DNA from: Microtetraspora fusca
Lineage (GTDB): Bacteria > Actinomycetota > Actinomycetes > Streptosporangiales > Streptosporangiaceae
Direction of reading: 5' to 3'
NCBI RefSeq assembly: GCF_001570365.1
Contig: NZ_BBYK01000073.1
Location: forward strand, 1 to 64,000
Length of the DNA: 64,000 bases
In this document: piece after piece, positions 34,807 through 43,313 of the stretch
How positions within the stretch are numbered: the first letter of the stretch is position 1
Layout: every line of letters starts with the position of its first letter
Made by a program: the position numbers and the translations under genes
Notes under the pieces: generated by a model
Database searches by the model: none
What the model was told of the DNA's origin: nothing
The model's input: the letters and a program-made list of their open reading frames with translations, nothing else

Positions 34807-35340
34807 TCACTGCAGTTGGTCGAGCATCTCCGACAGGGCGCTCTTGATCCGCAGCGCCTTCTTGATCTCGTCGGCGGTGACGTACGGATATTCTCCGTAC
34901 TCGATGAAGCTCGGGCACTGGTGCTCGCGGACGAACCTGATGAACGCCTCGGGGTTCGTCCTCCAGTCCTCGGGGAACCCTTCGAGGTTCTCGAAGGCGG
35001 TGCTCACGCCCGACTTGGTGAACAGCGCGATGGCGTCTTCGGTGTACTTGTCGAAGTCGGTGTCGAAGATGCCCTGGTACATGAAACGGGTGTCGTCGTC
35101 GAAGAGCACCCAGCGCAGGTAGTGCAGCTTGAGCGGCGCGAGGAGGTACGGATCGCCCTCCAGCGCCTTCGCCAGCGTGTGGCCGTAGTCGCGGATCGCC
35201 TCGGCCCGGCCGGGCTTGACCTTGGCGATGACAGTGAACCCGTAGCAGGCCGGGGTCCGCGGAAAGACGGGACCGTATTTCCCCTGCTCGAGATGGTCGG
35301 TTTCCTTGGGAAGGACGACTGCCTGTGGTTTGATCTCCAT
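34807..35340 (-). CDS. Uncharacterised protein, ferredoxin-like (half-DyP-like) fold, DyP-associated
   Basis: 177 residues from an ATG preceded by GGAGGGAG. The pattern YGFTVIAKVKPGRAEAIRDYGHTLAKAL ... LHYLRWVLFDDDTRFMYQGIFDTDFDKYTEDAIALF resembles the dimeric alpha/beta barrel of DyP and related proteins, where a His-x2-Arg/Trp strand and an acidic strand face the cavity. No heme-ligand motif is visible. First gene of the DyP operon. It could be a heme or substrate-handling partner, or a monooxygenase-like enzyme in its own right; the fold call is inference. Confidence 0.68.
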   Translation of the reverse strand: MEIKPQAVVLPKETDHLEQGKYGPVFPRTPACYGFTVIAKVKPGRAEAIRDYGHTLAKALEGDPYLLAPLKLHYLRWVLFDDDTRFMYQGIFDTDFDKYTEDAIALFTKSGVSTAFENLEGFPEDWRTNPEAFIRFVREHQCPSFIEYGEYPYVTADEIKKALRIKSALSEMLDQLQ

Positions 35341-35397
35341 GCTTCTCCCTCCGTCACCGGTCAGTGGGGGGAACGCGCCAGAGCAGCTAACCGGACA

Positions 35398-35403
35398 ATA
35401 CCC
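35398..35403 (-). promoter_or_regulatory. GGGTAT element, possible stress-sigma -10 box for the DyP operon
   Basis: On the minus strand GGGTAT lies ~58 bp upstream of the first DyP-operon gene and matches the -10 of SigB/SigH-type promoters. A good -35 is not apparent, so the call is weak. The surrounding gap (35341-35550) has no gene. Confidence 0.2.
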
Positions 35404-35550
35404 CTAGACTGGGATAAATGGGACATAAGTGCCTCGGTTCGCCGCGTTCCGCCACTCCTCGGCGAACGCCCAGCCGGAGAAACGGTGGCCCTTGGCTCCC
35501 GCCCCGGCCGAGAGCCGCTCGTCCGGCCGGCCGCCCGTCGCCGGCGCGGC

Positions 35551-36387
35551 TCAGTGCGCGGACAGCAGCACGACGCCGAGGGTCACGACTCCGGCCGCGG
35601 CGATCCGCAGGCGGCCGAACCGTTCGGAGAAGAACACCGCGCCGATGAGCGCGCCCCACAGGATGCCCGTCTCGCGGAGCGCCGCGACCTCGGCGAGCGG
35701 GCTCCGGGTCTGGGCCCACAGCACCAGGCCGTATGCCACCATCGAGATCGTCCCCCCGGCGGCCGAGACCCGCCGGCGGTCGCGCAACGCGGGCACGATC
35801 GCCCGGCCGCGTACGGCCGCCATCACCGCGAGGGTCAGCACCCCTTCGACGGCGAACATCCAGACCGCGTAGCCGAGCGCCGTACCGGACTCCCGTACGC
35901 CCAGGCCGTCCACCACGGTGTATGCCGCGATGGTCGCCCCGGTCAGCACGGCCGCCGTCACGGCCTTGCGAGATGGCATGCGTCGCCGCCCCGCCCCGGC
36001 GAGCGCCAGCGCCGCGAGCCCACCGCATGTCGCGGCCAGGCCGAACACCTGGAGGACCGCGAGCCTCTCACCCTGCAAGCCGGCCACGATCGCGACGAGC
36101 AGCGGAGCGCTCCCTCTGGCGATCGGGTAGACCTGGCCGAAGTCGCCCAGCTCGTAGCAGCGGATGAGCAGCAGCATGTACAGCAGTTGCAGCGCGATCG
36201 AGACGCCCCAGTACGGCCAGGCCCCGGCCGTGGGCGGAGCCGCGAAAGGCAGCAACGGCAGGCAGATCAGCGACTGGGCGATCCCCATGACGCCGAAGGC
36301 GGCGTGCCGGTCGGGCACCGCTTTGGCGAGCGCGTTCCACGTGGCATGGAGTAGTCCGGCGAACAGCACCGCGACAGCGGAAAGCAC
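35551..36387 (-). CDS. EamA/DMT family transporter
   Basis: The start is set at the GTG with GGGGG 6 nt upstream; a TTG two codons earlier is possible. 278 residues, ten membrane helices in two EamA repeats: FAGLLHATWNALAKAVPDRHA and LGDFGQVYPIARGSAPLLVAI in the first, TIAAYTVVDGLGVR and ETGILWGALIGAVFFSERFG in the second. Members export amino acids, nucleosides or drugs. 24 bp downstream of the phospholipase C gene, so probably co-transcribed; the functional link is unclear. Confidence 0.87.
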   Translation of the reverse strand: MLSAVAVLFAGLLHATWNALAKAVPDRHAAFGVMGIAQSLICLPLLPFAAPPTAGAWPYWGVSIALQLLYMLLLIRCYELGDFGQVYPIARGSAPLLVAIVAGLQGERLAVLQVFGLAATCGGLAALALAGAGRRRMPSRKAVTAAVLTGATIAAYTVVDGLGVRESGTALGYAVWMFAVEGVLTLAVMAAVRGRAIVPALRDRRRVSAAGGTISMVAYGLVLWAQTRSPLAEVAALRETGILWGALIGAVFFSERFGRLRIAAAGVVTLGVVLLSAH

Positions 36388-36411
36388 GATCAACCCCCGG
36401 GAGCGAAGACG

Positions 36412-38457
36412 TCAGCCGGAGACGCCGGCATGGCCGTTTTCGAGGTGGCCCATCATTCGCCGATGGAAGGACGGGTCCTCGGCGACGGTCAGCCGCAGGT
36501 CGTACCAGCCGGACGCGGTGTCCCAGTCGAGGACCGTCCGGTCTCCGGCCGCGACGAGTACCTCACGCCGGCCGGAGCCGTAGGCGAGCGCTTCGAGTGT
36601 GAACGCCAACGGCACCGGTCCGGGGTTGGCGATCGTCACCGAGAGCCGGTGGCCCGCACCGCAGGAGGACACCGCCACCCGGGCGGCCGGGCCGGTACGG
36701 GAGCCGGCGAACTCGCGCCGGAACCCGTTCGGGCCGGTGAGGGTCAGCCGGTATCCCTCCGCCCCGGCGGGCACGGTGACGACCTCCGCGCCGAGCACGT
36801 CGAAATGGCGGGGGGACGCGAATTCCCCGGCGTATGGATAGAGCGCGAAATGGCTGCCCCGATCCCCGACGTCGGTCATGGTGACGATCAGCCCGTCGTC
36901 CGCCAGGACGGCGGACGCCTCCGGCCGGTAGGGCAGCGGCCGGGCGGGCCGTGTGCCGGGCTCCTGCGCGGCGAGCCGCCCTTCCGCGGGGGGCGTCGCC
37001 GGCCAGCGCACACGGAACGGTGGGATGGCCACGGCCGCCGCGGTCGGGGGCCCGGTCTCCTCCGGTGCCGCCGGCGCGGATGTGGGCACGGGGTGCGCGG
37101 CCGAATCGAACGCCGGGGTGAAGTCGAACGCCGAGGTGAGATCGCCGGCCACGCGCCGTCGCCACGAGCTGATGTTGGGCTCGGCGACGCCCAGCCAGCG
37201 TTCCACGAACCGGATCGTGGACGTGTGGTCGAACACCTCGGAGCAGACGTGCCCTCCGGCGGTCCACGGCGACACGACCGTCATCGGCACCCGGTAGCCG
37301 AGCCCGATCGGGAGCCCGTCGATGAACTCGTCCTCGGTGCCTTCCGGCGGCAACGGAGGCGGCACGTGGTCGTAGAACCCGTCGTTCTCGTCGAAGGTGA
37401 GGAACAGCGCCGTCCGCTCCCAGACCGATGGGTGCGAGGCGAGCGCGTCCAGAATCTCGTAGACGAGTCCGGCGCTGTGCGCCGGGCTGGACGGATCGGG
37501 GTGCTCGGAGTACGCCTCCGGCGCGACGATGTAGGAGACCTGCGGAAGCCGCCCCTCCGCCACGTCCGCGCGGAAGGACGTGGCGAGCCGTCCCGGCGCG
37601 ACCCTGGACAGTCCCCGCCGGTAGGCGTCCAGATCCGCCGGGGTGAGCTGCGCGACTCCCTTCTCCAGCGCCGCGAGCATCTCCTCACGCTCCGGCTCGG
37701 GCAGCCCGGCGATCGACGTGTAGAAGGAGTGCAGGCTCCGATGGGGCGTGTGGCTCAGGGCAGCACGCGCGACCCTCTTGAAGGACGTGAAGAAGTCCAG
37801 CGAGTTGCACTGGTAGTTGTCCCACTCCTGGTAGACCCGCCAGGTCTTGCCCGCCGCCGTCAGCCGCTCGGGAAAGGAGGTGTGGGCGTAGCCGGGGTGG
37901 GTGTCCTCGGCGCAGGCGTCGTTCGCCGTGGTGCGCCGTCCGGACGGCTCGTGCCCAACGGTTCCCGACCAGTGATAGAGGCGGTTGGGGTTCGTCGGCC
38001 CGAACATCGAGCAGTGATAGGCGTCGCACAGGGTGAAGGCGTCGGCCAGTTCGAACTGGAACGGCAGTTCACGACGGTCGAAGTGGACCATTGCGCCCGG
38101 TCCCTTGCCCGCGATCCAGCCGTCGTGCCAGCCATCGCCCCGGGTCCGCTGCCCCGTGTCCCATTCGTGGTCGACGCCCTCGACATATTGGAGGTCGCCT
38201 TCGGTCAGGTCCCGGTCACCTGTTCCGGCGCGTACGGAGTAGGGGAGCACGCCGGACTGCTCGAACACCGGCCGGCCGGCCGGCAGCATGACGGCGTTGC
38301 GGTCGCCGAACCCGCGCACTCCGCGCAGTGTCCCGAAATAGTGGTCGAAGGAGCGGTTCTCCTGCATGAAGAACACGACGTGCCGGATCGAGTCGAGCCC
38401 CCCGGGCGGCGCCGGCCGGGCCAGCGCCGCCCGCAGGGACGAGGGAAGTGCAGACAA
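36412..38457 (-). CDS. Phospholipase C (phosphocholine-specific/acid phosphatase family), lacking export signal
   Basis: About 681 residues. The N-terminal catalytic segment HVVFFMQENRSFDHYFGTLRGVRGFGD (~26-52) includes the Asn/Asp metal ligands. FDENDGFYDHVPPP and the VFDHTSTIRFVERW region complete the phosphoesterase domain. Two C-terminal DUF756-type beta domains follow (~480-670). Known members carry a Tat signal. Here the frame has a TGA six codons before the only plausible start (TTG at 38457), and the first 25 residues lack an Arg-Arg motif. The protein is therefore cytosolic, or its leader was lost. It would cleave phospholipid head groups. Operon with EamA. Confidence 0.85.
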   Translation of the reverse strand: MSALPSSLRAALARPAPPGGLDSIRHVVFFMQENRSFDHYFGTLRGVRGFGDRNAVMLPAGRPVFEQSGVLPYSVRAGTGDRDLTEGDLQYVEGVDHEWDTGQRTRGDGWHDGWIAGKGPGAMVHFDRRELPFQFELADAFTLCDAYHCSMFGPTNPNRLYHWSGTVGHEPSGRRTTANDACAEDTHPGYAHTSFPERLTAAGKTWRVYQEWDNYQCNSLDFFTSFKRVARAALSHTPHRSLHSFYTSIAGLPEPEREEMLAALEKGVAQLTPADLDAYRRGLSRVAPGRLATSFRADVAEGRLPQVSYIVAPEAYSEHPDPSSPAHSAGLVYEILDALASHPSVWERTALFLTFDENDGFYDHVPPPLPPEGTEDEFIDGLPIGLGYRVPMTVVSPWTAGGHVCSEVFDHTSTIRFVERWLGVAEPNISSWRRRVAGDLTSAFDFTPAFDSAAHPVPTSAPAAPEETGPPTAAAVAIPPFRVRWPATPPAEGRLAAQEPGTRPARPLPYRPEASAVLADDGLIVTMTDVGDRGSHFALYPYAGEFASPRHFDVLGAEVVTVPAGAEGYRLTLTGPNGFRREFAGSRTGPAARVAVSSCGAGHRLSVTIANPGPVPLAFTLEALAYGSGRREVLVAAGDRTVLDWDTASGWYDLRLTVAEDPSFHRRMMGHLENGHAGVSG

Positions 38458-38580
38458 CGGAGGGGAGACCTTTCAGCGCGATCTAGCGAAGAACCCTGGG
38501 CGTTCACGCCTGGGCGGAATTGCCGTACGCGGCCTGAACCGTCGAACCCATCGGCGGCGAGGAGCTGCAAGCTCGGTCGT

Positions 38581-40467
38581 TCACGGCTGAGAGGCTGACA
38601 GCTTGCGGCAGTAGAGAGCGTCGGGGGTACCGTAGCGGCCGATGCCGTTGGAGAACGCGATTCCGGCGGCGTACTCGTCGGAGGCGCACTGCGCCTTGTA
38701 GTAGCCGGAGGCGTAGTCGCCGCCCTCGCCGGACGCGGGACGGCTGTCACCCCGGTCGTCCCACAGGGGCCGGCCCACACCGGCCAGTGGGATCCGGCCG
38801 GGCGCGCAGAGGACGGCCGACATCCTGTCGCCGCGCAGGCTGTAGCCGATCATGAACTGGCCGTTGGGGCACTGGTACTTGGTGAATCCGTACGCCCAGT
38901 CGGTCGTGACGTTCTCACTCTTCACCACCTTGGCATCGCCCGACTCCCACAGGTTCGTCGCTCCGGCGTCCGTGCACAGGCCGCCCTGGCCCTTCTGGCT
39001 GATGCCGATCAGGCGCTGGTCGTCCGGGCAGGACAGCTTGTGGGCGCCGGAATCCCAGTCACCCTGGGCGCGCATTCGCGCGGACTGGTTCGCGTCGCCG
39101 CGGATGGCCTGGAGCATGGACCAGGTGCGGATGGGCGCGACCTGTCCGGTGTACCCGGTGGCGGCGATCAGGCGGCGCCAGTGCGCCGCCCGCCAGTCGT
39201 CGGCGTCGAACACGCTGCGCAGGCCGCCGTCGGTGGCGTAGCGGACGAGACCCCAGGTGTTGCCCTGGTCGTTCTCCTGGAAGCCGACCATCGGCCAGTA
39301 CGCGAAGTCGACGTCGTTCTCGATGAGGAAGTCGACCATGTTGGCGAACCAGGCCTTGTCCTTGTCGGTGGTGACCTTGCCGACGCCGAACTCGCTGATC
39401 CAGACGGGGGCGGTGAAGTGCCGGTCCGGGGTGGTCGCCACGTAGGTGGCGGTGTCGCGCATGGCCGTGAAGAGGTCCGCGCGGCTCAGGTCCCGGTATC
39501 GGGCGTCATGGGTCTCGCCCAGTCCGTCCGCGCCGGTGTGCTGCGGGCCGGTGTAGCCGTAGAAGTGCGCCGCGTAGACGAGTTTGTGCGAGCGGACGAG
39601 CGTCTGGGAGAGCGTCGCGACCGGCTTGAGCATCGGCCTGTCGTGCCAGATGCCGTCGACCGGGATGCCGGACCAGTTGATCCCCTCGATCATGATCAGC
39701 ATGTCCGGGTCGGCCTCGGTGAGGATCCGGTCGCCGGCCCGCTGCGCGGCGGCGGCCCAGTCGTGGTCGTCGCCCCAGCCCCAGTTGGGGTTGTCCCAGG
39801 TGTCCCGGCGTACCTCGTTGCGCAGGTCGGCGCCGACGACCCGCTTGTTCGCCCGGTACCGCCGTGCCATGAAGACCCAGTCATCGAGCCATTTCTGGGT
39901 GGTCTGGCTGCTGTTCCACCGTTCGTTCCCGTCGACGCCGCAGCACCAGCGGGTGGTGGTCGTGTGATTGTTGAGGATGACGGCGAACCCGTCGGCGGTG
40001 AGTGCCTCGACGACCTTGTCGTAGACCTGAAGGGGAGTGAGGCCGCGCAGCTGCGGGTTGGCCGCCACCCCCGCGTCGGTGACCGGCCGCGCGTCGGTGA
40101 GCATCTCGTTGGAGAACGGCAGGCGGATGCTGTTGACGCCGAGCGTGTGGAAGTCCGCGATCAGCTTGCTCATCGGCGCCCGGTCCAGGCCGAGCGGGAC
40201 CCGGTGAGAGGTCTCCGAGGCGTAGTTGTTCGCCGGGTTCTCGTCGTCGCCGCTGCCGGTCCAGGTGCCGCTGGCGCCGTGCCAGTTGCCGGACCGCAGT
40301 TTGAACCGCTTGCCGGTGGAGTCCACGATGTAGCGGCCCCGGGTGCTGAGCGGTCCTTCCCAGGACGCCGCCAGGGGGGTCGGCGCGTCGGCGGCCGCGG
40401 GAGGGGGAGCCACGGCCAGGCCGCCGAGGGCGGTGGCGAGAACTGCGAGGAGTGCTCCTAATCGCAT
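38581..40467 (-). CDS. Secreted glycoside hydrolase family 5 with C-terminal Cys-containing domain
   Basis: The ATG at 40467 has GAGG 9 nt upstream and overlaps the GH42 stop (TGATG). 628 residues with a Sec signal ending near PPPAAADA. The GH5 barrel covers ~40-430: SIRLPFSNEML, NNHTTTTRWCC, acid/base Glu218 in ADLRNEVR and nucleophile Glu359 in WISEFGVG. A second domain (~470-628) carries six or more Cys in repeats such as SCPDDQRLIGISQ and QCPNGQFMIGYSLRG, possibly sugar-binding. GH5 covers endoglucanases, mannanases and galactanases. With GH42, GH36 and a sugar ABC transporter it likely starts extracellular attack on a galactose-containing polysaccharide. Confidence 0.9.
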   Translation of the reverse strand: MRLGALLAVLATALGGLAVAPPPAAADAPTPLAASWEGPLSTRGRYIVDSTGKRFKLRSGNWHGASGTWTGSGDDENPANNYASETSHRVPLGLDRAPMSKLIADFHTLGVNSIRLPFSNEMLTDARPVTDAGVAANPQLRGLTPLQVYDKVVEALTADGFAVILNNHTTTTRWCCGVDGNERWNSSQTTQKWLDDWVFMARRYRANKRVVGADLRNEVRRDTWDNPNWGWGDDHDWAAAAQRAGDRILTEADPDMLIMIEGINWSGIPVDGIWHDRPMLKPVATLSQTLVRSHKLVYAAHFYGYTGPQHTGADGLGETHDARYRDLSRADLFTAMRDTATYVATTPDRHFTAPVWISEFGVGKVTTDKDKAWFANMVDFLIENDVDFAYWPMVGFQENDQGNTWGLVRYATDGGLRSVFDADDWRAAHWRRLIAATGYTGQVAPIRTWSMLQAIRGDANQSARMRAQGDWDSGAHKLSCPDDQRLIGISQKGQGGLCTDAGATNLWESGDAKVVKSENVTTDWAYGFTKYQCPNGQFMIGYSLRGDRMSAVLCAPGRIPLAGVGRPLWDDRGDSRPASGEGGDYASGYYKAQCASDEYAAGIAFSNGIGRYGTPDALYCRKLSASQP

Positions 40468-42467
40468 CAAGGCACCTCAGATCGGGAGTGACGCGCGAGA
40501 ACCGCGACGTCGCGGGGGTGGAGGGTGACCTGCTCGACCTCGGGGCGCCCGGGGGCGAGCAGGTGGTGGAACGGGTGGGGCAGATCGACCGTGCGGGCCT
40601 CGTCGGTGTGGTTGAGCAACAGCAGGAACTCCCCGCCGCCGCCCGTGCGCACCGCGGCCTGCACGCCGTCGGGCAGCCCGCGCAGCACCGGCTCGGCGCC
40701 GGCCTCGGCGAGCGCCTCGGCCAGGACCGTACGCATGATCGTCTCGTCGGGACGGGTGGTGACGTAGCGGACGGTGCCCGTGCCGAACCCGTTCCTGGTC
40801 ACCGCGGGCGTGCCGTCGGGAAAGGCCAGCAGGACGTCCGCGCCCTCGATGCGTACGTCCTCTCGCCAGAGATCGGCGGTGCCCTCCCCAAGCGGGAACG
40901 TCTCACCCTCGGCGGCCGGCCGGTACTCCTCGATGCGCAGGCCGAGCGCCTCGCGCAGCGGTCCCGGGCAGCCGCCGTGGTGGACCCGGTCGTTGCCGTC
41001 CACCACGGAGGTGAAGAACGACACCAGCAGGTGGCCTCCGGCCGAGACGTAGTCGGCCAGTCTCCCCGCGTGCTCGTCGGTGAGGAGATAGAGGTTGGGG
41101 ACCACGACCAGTCTGTACCCGGACAGGTCCGCGCCGGGCGGCAGCACGTCCACGCGGACGCCGAGGTCGAACAGCGGGCCGTAGTGATCCAGCGCTCGGT
41201 CGACGGCCTTCAGCCCGTCCGACGGCCGGGAGTCCAGCTCGAGCGCCCACCAGCTGTTCCAGTCGAACAGCACGGCCACGTCGTTGACCACGCGGGTTCC
41301 GGCCAGCTCCGGCACCGCTGCCAGTTCGGCGCCCAGGGCGGCGACCTCCCGGAACACCCGGGTGTCCGGACCCGCGTGCGGCACCATTCCGGAGTGGAAC
41401 TTCTCCGCGCCGCCGCGTGACTGCCGCCACTGGAAGTAGAGGACGGCGTCGGCGCCGTGCGCGATCGCCTGCCAGCTCCACAGGCGCATCAGGCCGGGCT
41501 CCTTGATGCCGTTGCGCCGCCGCCAGTTGACCGCCGACGGCGCCTGTTCGACCAGGTACCAGGGGTCGCCGCCGTGCGCGCCGCGCGCCAGATCGTAGGC
41601 GAGGCCCGCGGCCACGTGAGATCTCGGCCAGAACGGGTCCGGGTAACTGTCGAGCCCCACGATGTCCATCCGGTCGGCCCAGGAGTGCACGTCCACCGGT
41701 TTGTGGTGGGCGAGGAAGTTGGTCAGTACGGGCACACCCGGTGTGACCCGTCGCAGGATCGCCGCTTCGACCTCGAAGCACGCGCGCAGCGCCTCGTTGC
41801 TGAACCTCTTGAAGTCCAGTTGCTGGGCCGGGTTGGCGTACGTCGGCGCGAGTCTGGGGGGCAGGATCTGGTCGAACGAGGTGTAGCGCTGGGACCAGAA
41901 GTCGGTGCACCAGGCCGCGTTCAGCCCTTCGACGTCGCCGTATCGCCCGCGCAGCCAGCGACGGAAGTCGCGGGCCGACTCCTCGCAGAAGCATTCGGCG
42001 ACGTGGCAGCCGTACTCGTTTCCCACGTGCCAGAAGCCCAGGGCGGGGTGGTCCTTGTAGTGCGCGGCGAGCGCCTCGACCAGCCTGGCGGCCCGCTCGC
42101 GGTAGACCGGGCTGGACGGGCAGTAGTGCTGGCGGCCGCCCGGCGCCAGGACGGTGCCCGACTGGGTGACCGGCAGGATCTCCGGGTGTTCCGTGGCCAG
42201 CCAGGGCGGCGGCGAGGCGGTCATGGTGGCGAGGTCAACGGTCACCCCGGCCGCCGCCAGCGCGTCCAGCACCGTGTCGAAGTAGGAGAAGTCGTACGCG
42301 CCGGGCGCGGGCTCCACCCGCGCCCAGCCGAAGACACCGACGGTGACCAGGTTGACCCCGGCCTCGGCCATCAGGCGCACGTCCTCGGCGCGGAGCTCGT
42401 CCGGCCACTGCTCGGGGTTGTAGTCGCCGCCGAAGCCCAGGCCGCCCAGGCGGTCGGTGAAACTCAT
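40467..42467 (-). CDS. GH42 beta-galactosidase
   Basis: 666 residues, usual length for GH42. The N-terminal barrel has LGFGGDYNPEQWP (9-22), acid/base Glu151 in GNEYGCHV and nucleophile Glu307 in YLVEQAPSAVNW. A Cys cluster (C116, C154, C159, C161) fits the GH42 zinc site. A trimerisation domain (VVNDVAVLFDWNSWWALE...) and a C-terminal beta domain follow. No signal peptide: it hydrolyses imported beta-galactosides. Lies 5 bp after the MalG-type permease gene in the same operon. Confidence 0.94.
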   Translation of the reverse strand: MSFTDRLGGLGFGGDYNPEQWPDELRAEDVRLMAEAGVNLVTVGVFGWARVEPAPGAYDFSYFDTVLDALAAAGVTVDLATMTASPPPWLATEHPEILPVTQSGTVLAPGGRQHYCPSSPVYRERAARLVEALAAHYKDHPALGFWHVGNEYGCHVAECFCEESARDFRRWLRGRYGDVEGLNAAWCTDFWSQRYTSFDQILPPRLAPTYANPAQQLDFKRFSNEALRACFEVEAAILRRVTPGVPVLTNFLAHHKPVDVHSWADRMDIVGLDSYPDPFWPRSHVAAGLAYDLARGAHGGDPWYLVEQAPSAVNWRRRNGIKEPGLMRLWSWQAIAHGADAVLYFQWRQSRGGAEKFHSGMVPHAGPDTRVFREVAALGAELAAVPELAGTRVVNDVAVLFDWNSWWALELDSRPSDGLKAVDRALDHYGPLFDLGVRVDVLPPGADLSGYRLVVVPNLYLLTDEHAGRLADYVSAGGHLLVSFFTSVVDGNDRVHHGGCPGPLREALGLRIEEYRPAAEGETFPLGEGTADLWREDVRIEGADVLLAFPDGTPAVTRNGFGTGTVRYVTTRPDETIMRTVLAEALAEAGAEPVLRGLPDGVQAAVRTGGGGEFLLLLNHTDEARTVDLPHPFHHLLAPGRPEVEQVTLHPRDVAVLARHSRSEVP

Positions 42468-42471
42468 TAAC

Positions 42472-43311
42472 TCAGTCCTTCATTCCGGTGGCGGCGATGC
42501 CCTGGACGATGTAGCGCTGCGCGAACAGGAAGACCGCGACCAGCGGGAGGATCGTGACGACGGCGCCGGCGAAGAGCGCGGGAAGGTTGATCGACTGCGA
42601 GGTCAGGAACGTGGACAGCGCGATCTGGGCGGTCCACGACTCCGGGTCCTGACCGATGACGAGCGGCCAGAGGAAGGCGTTCCAGCTCTCGATGAACGAC
42701 AGCGTGCCCAGCGAGGCGAGCAGGGCGCCCGAGTTGGGCAGCGCGAGCCGCCAGTACACGCCCAGATGGCCCAGGCCGTCCAGGCGGCCCGCCTCCTCGA
42801 TCTCCTGCGGGAACTTCAGGTAGAAGTTGCGGAACAGCAGCACCGAGAACGCGTTGAACAGGCCGGGCACGATGACACCCCACAGGGTGTCGACCCCGCC
42901 CATCGCGCTGACCAGAACGAAGGTGGGCACGAACGTGGCCGAGGTGGGGATCATCAGGGTCACGACGATGAAGGACATGACCACGCCACGGCCGGGCACC
43001 GAGATGCGGGCCAGGGCGTAGCCGGCCATCGAGCCGAGCAGGGGGGAGACCGGCGCGGTGACGATCGCGATGACGAAGGAGTTCCCGAGCGCGCCCGCCA
43101 TCGGCACCGACGGGTCGTCGAACAGGTCCGTGAAGCCCTGCAGGGTGAACGGGTCGGGCAGCCAGTGCCAGTTCGAGTCGGTGACCTGTGTTCCGGTCAT
43201 CAGCGCGGCGCGCAGCATGAAGTAGAAAGGCGCCAGGAACAGCACGGCGGCGATGCCGACGACCAGATAGGTCAGGACCGTCGCCGGAGTCCTGCGCGTG
43301 GTCTTGCGCAT
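42472..43311 (-). CDS. Carbohydrate ABC transporter permease (MalG type)
   Basis: 279 residues, six membrane helices. EAA loop EAGRLDGLGHLGVYWRLALPNSG; N-terminal LAPFYFMLRAALMTG. The C-terminus QRYIVQGIAATGMKD is characteristic of the CUT1 sugar transporter second permease. Start is ATG at 43311, 2 bp after the preceding permease stop. No ATPase gene occurs in the locus, so a shared MsiK-type ATPase elsewhere probably powers it. Confidence 0.94.
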   Translation of the reverse strand: MRKTTRRTPATVLTYLVVGIAAVLFLAPFYFMLRAALMTGTQVTDSNWHWLPDPFTLQGFTDLFDDPSVPMAGALGNSFVIAIVTAPVSPLLGSMAGYALARISVPGRGVVMSFIVVTLMIPTSATFVPTFVLVSAMGGVDTLWGVIVPGLFNAFSVLLFRNFYLKFPQEIEEAGRLDGLGHLGVYWRLALPNSGALLASLGTLSFIESWNAFLWPLVIGQDPESWTAQIALSTFLTSQSINLPALFAGAVVTILPLVAVFLFAQRYIVQGIAATGMKD

Positions 43312-43313
43312 GG

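Noticed and set aside
35380-35410. A SigB-type stress promoter for the DyP operon
   Set aside because: GGGTAT matches the -10 but no acceptable -35 lies 14-16 bp away; kept only as a weak feature.
33697-36354. An 885-residue plus-strand frame opposite the DyP operon and EamA gene
   Set aside because: Antisense of clearly recognised genes; no ribosome binding site or family features.
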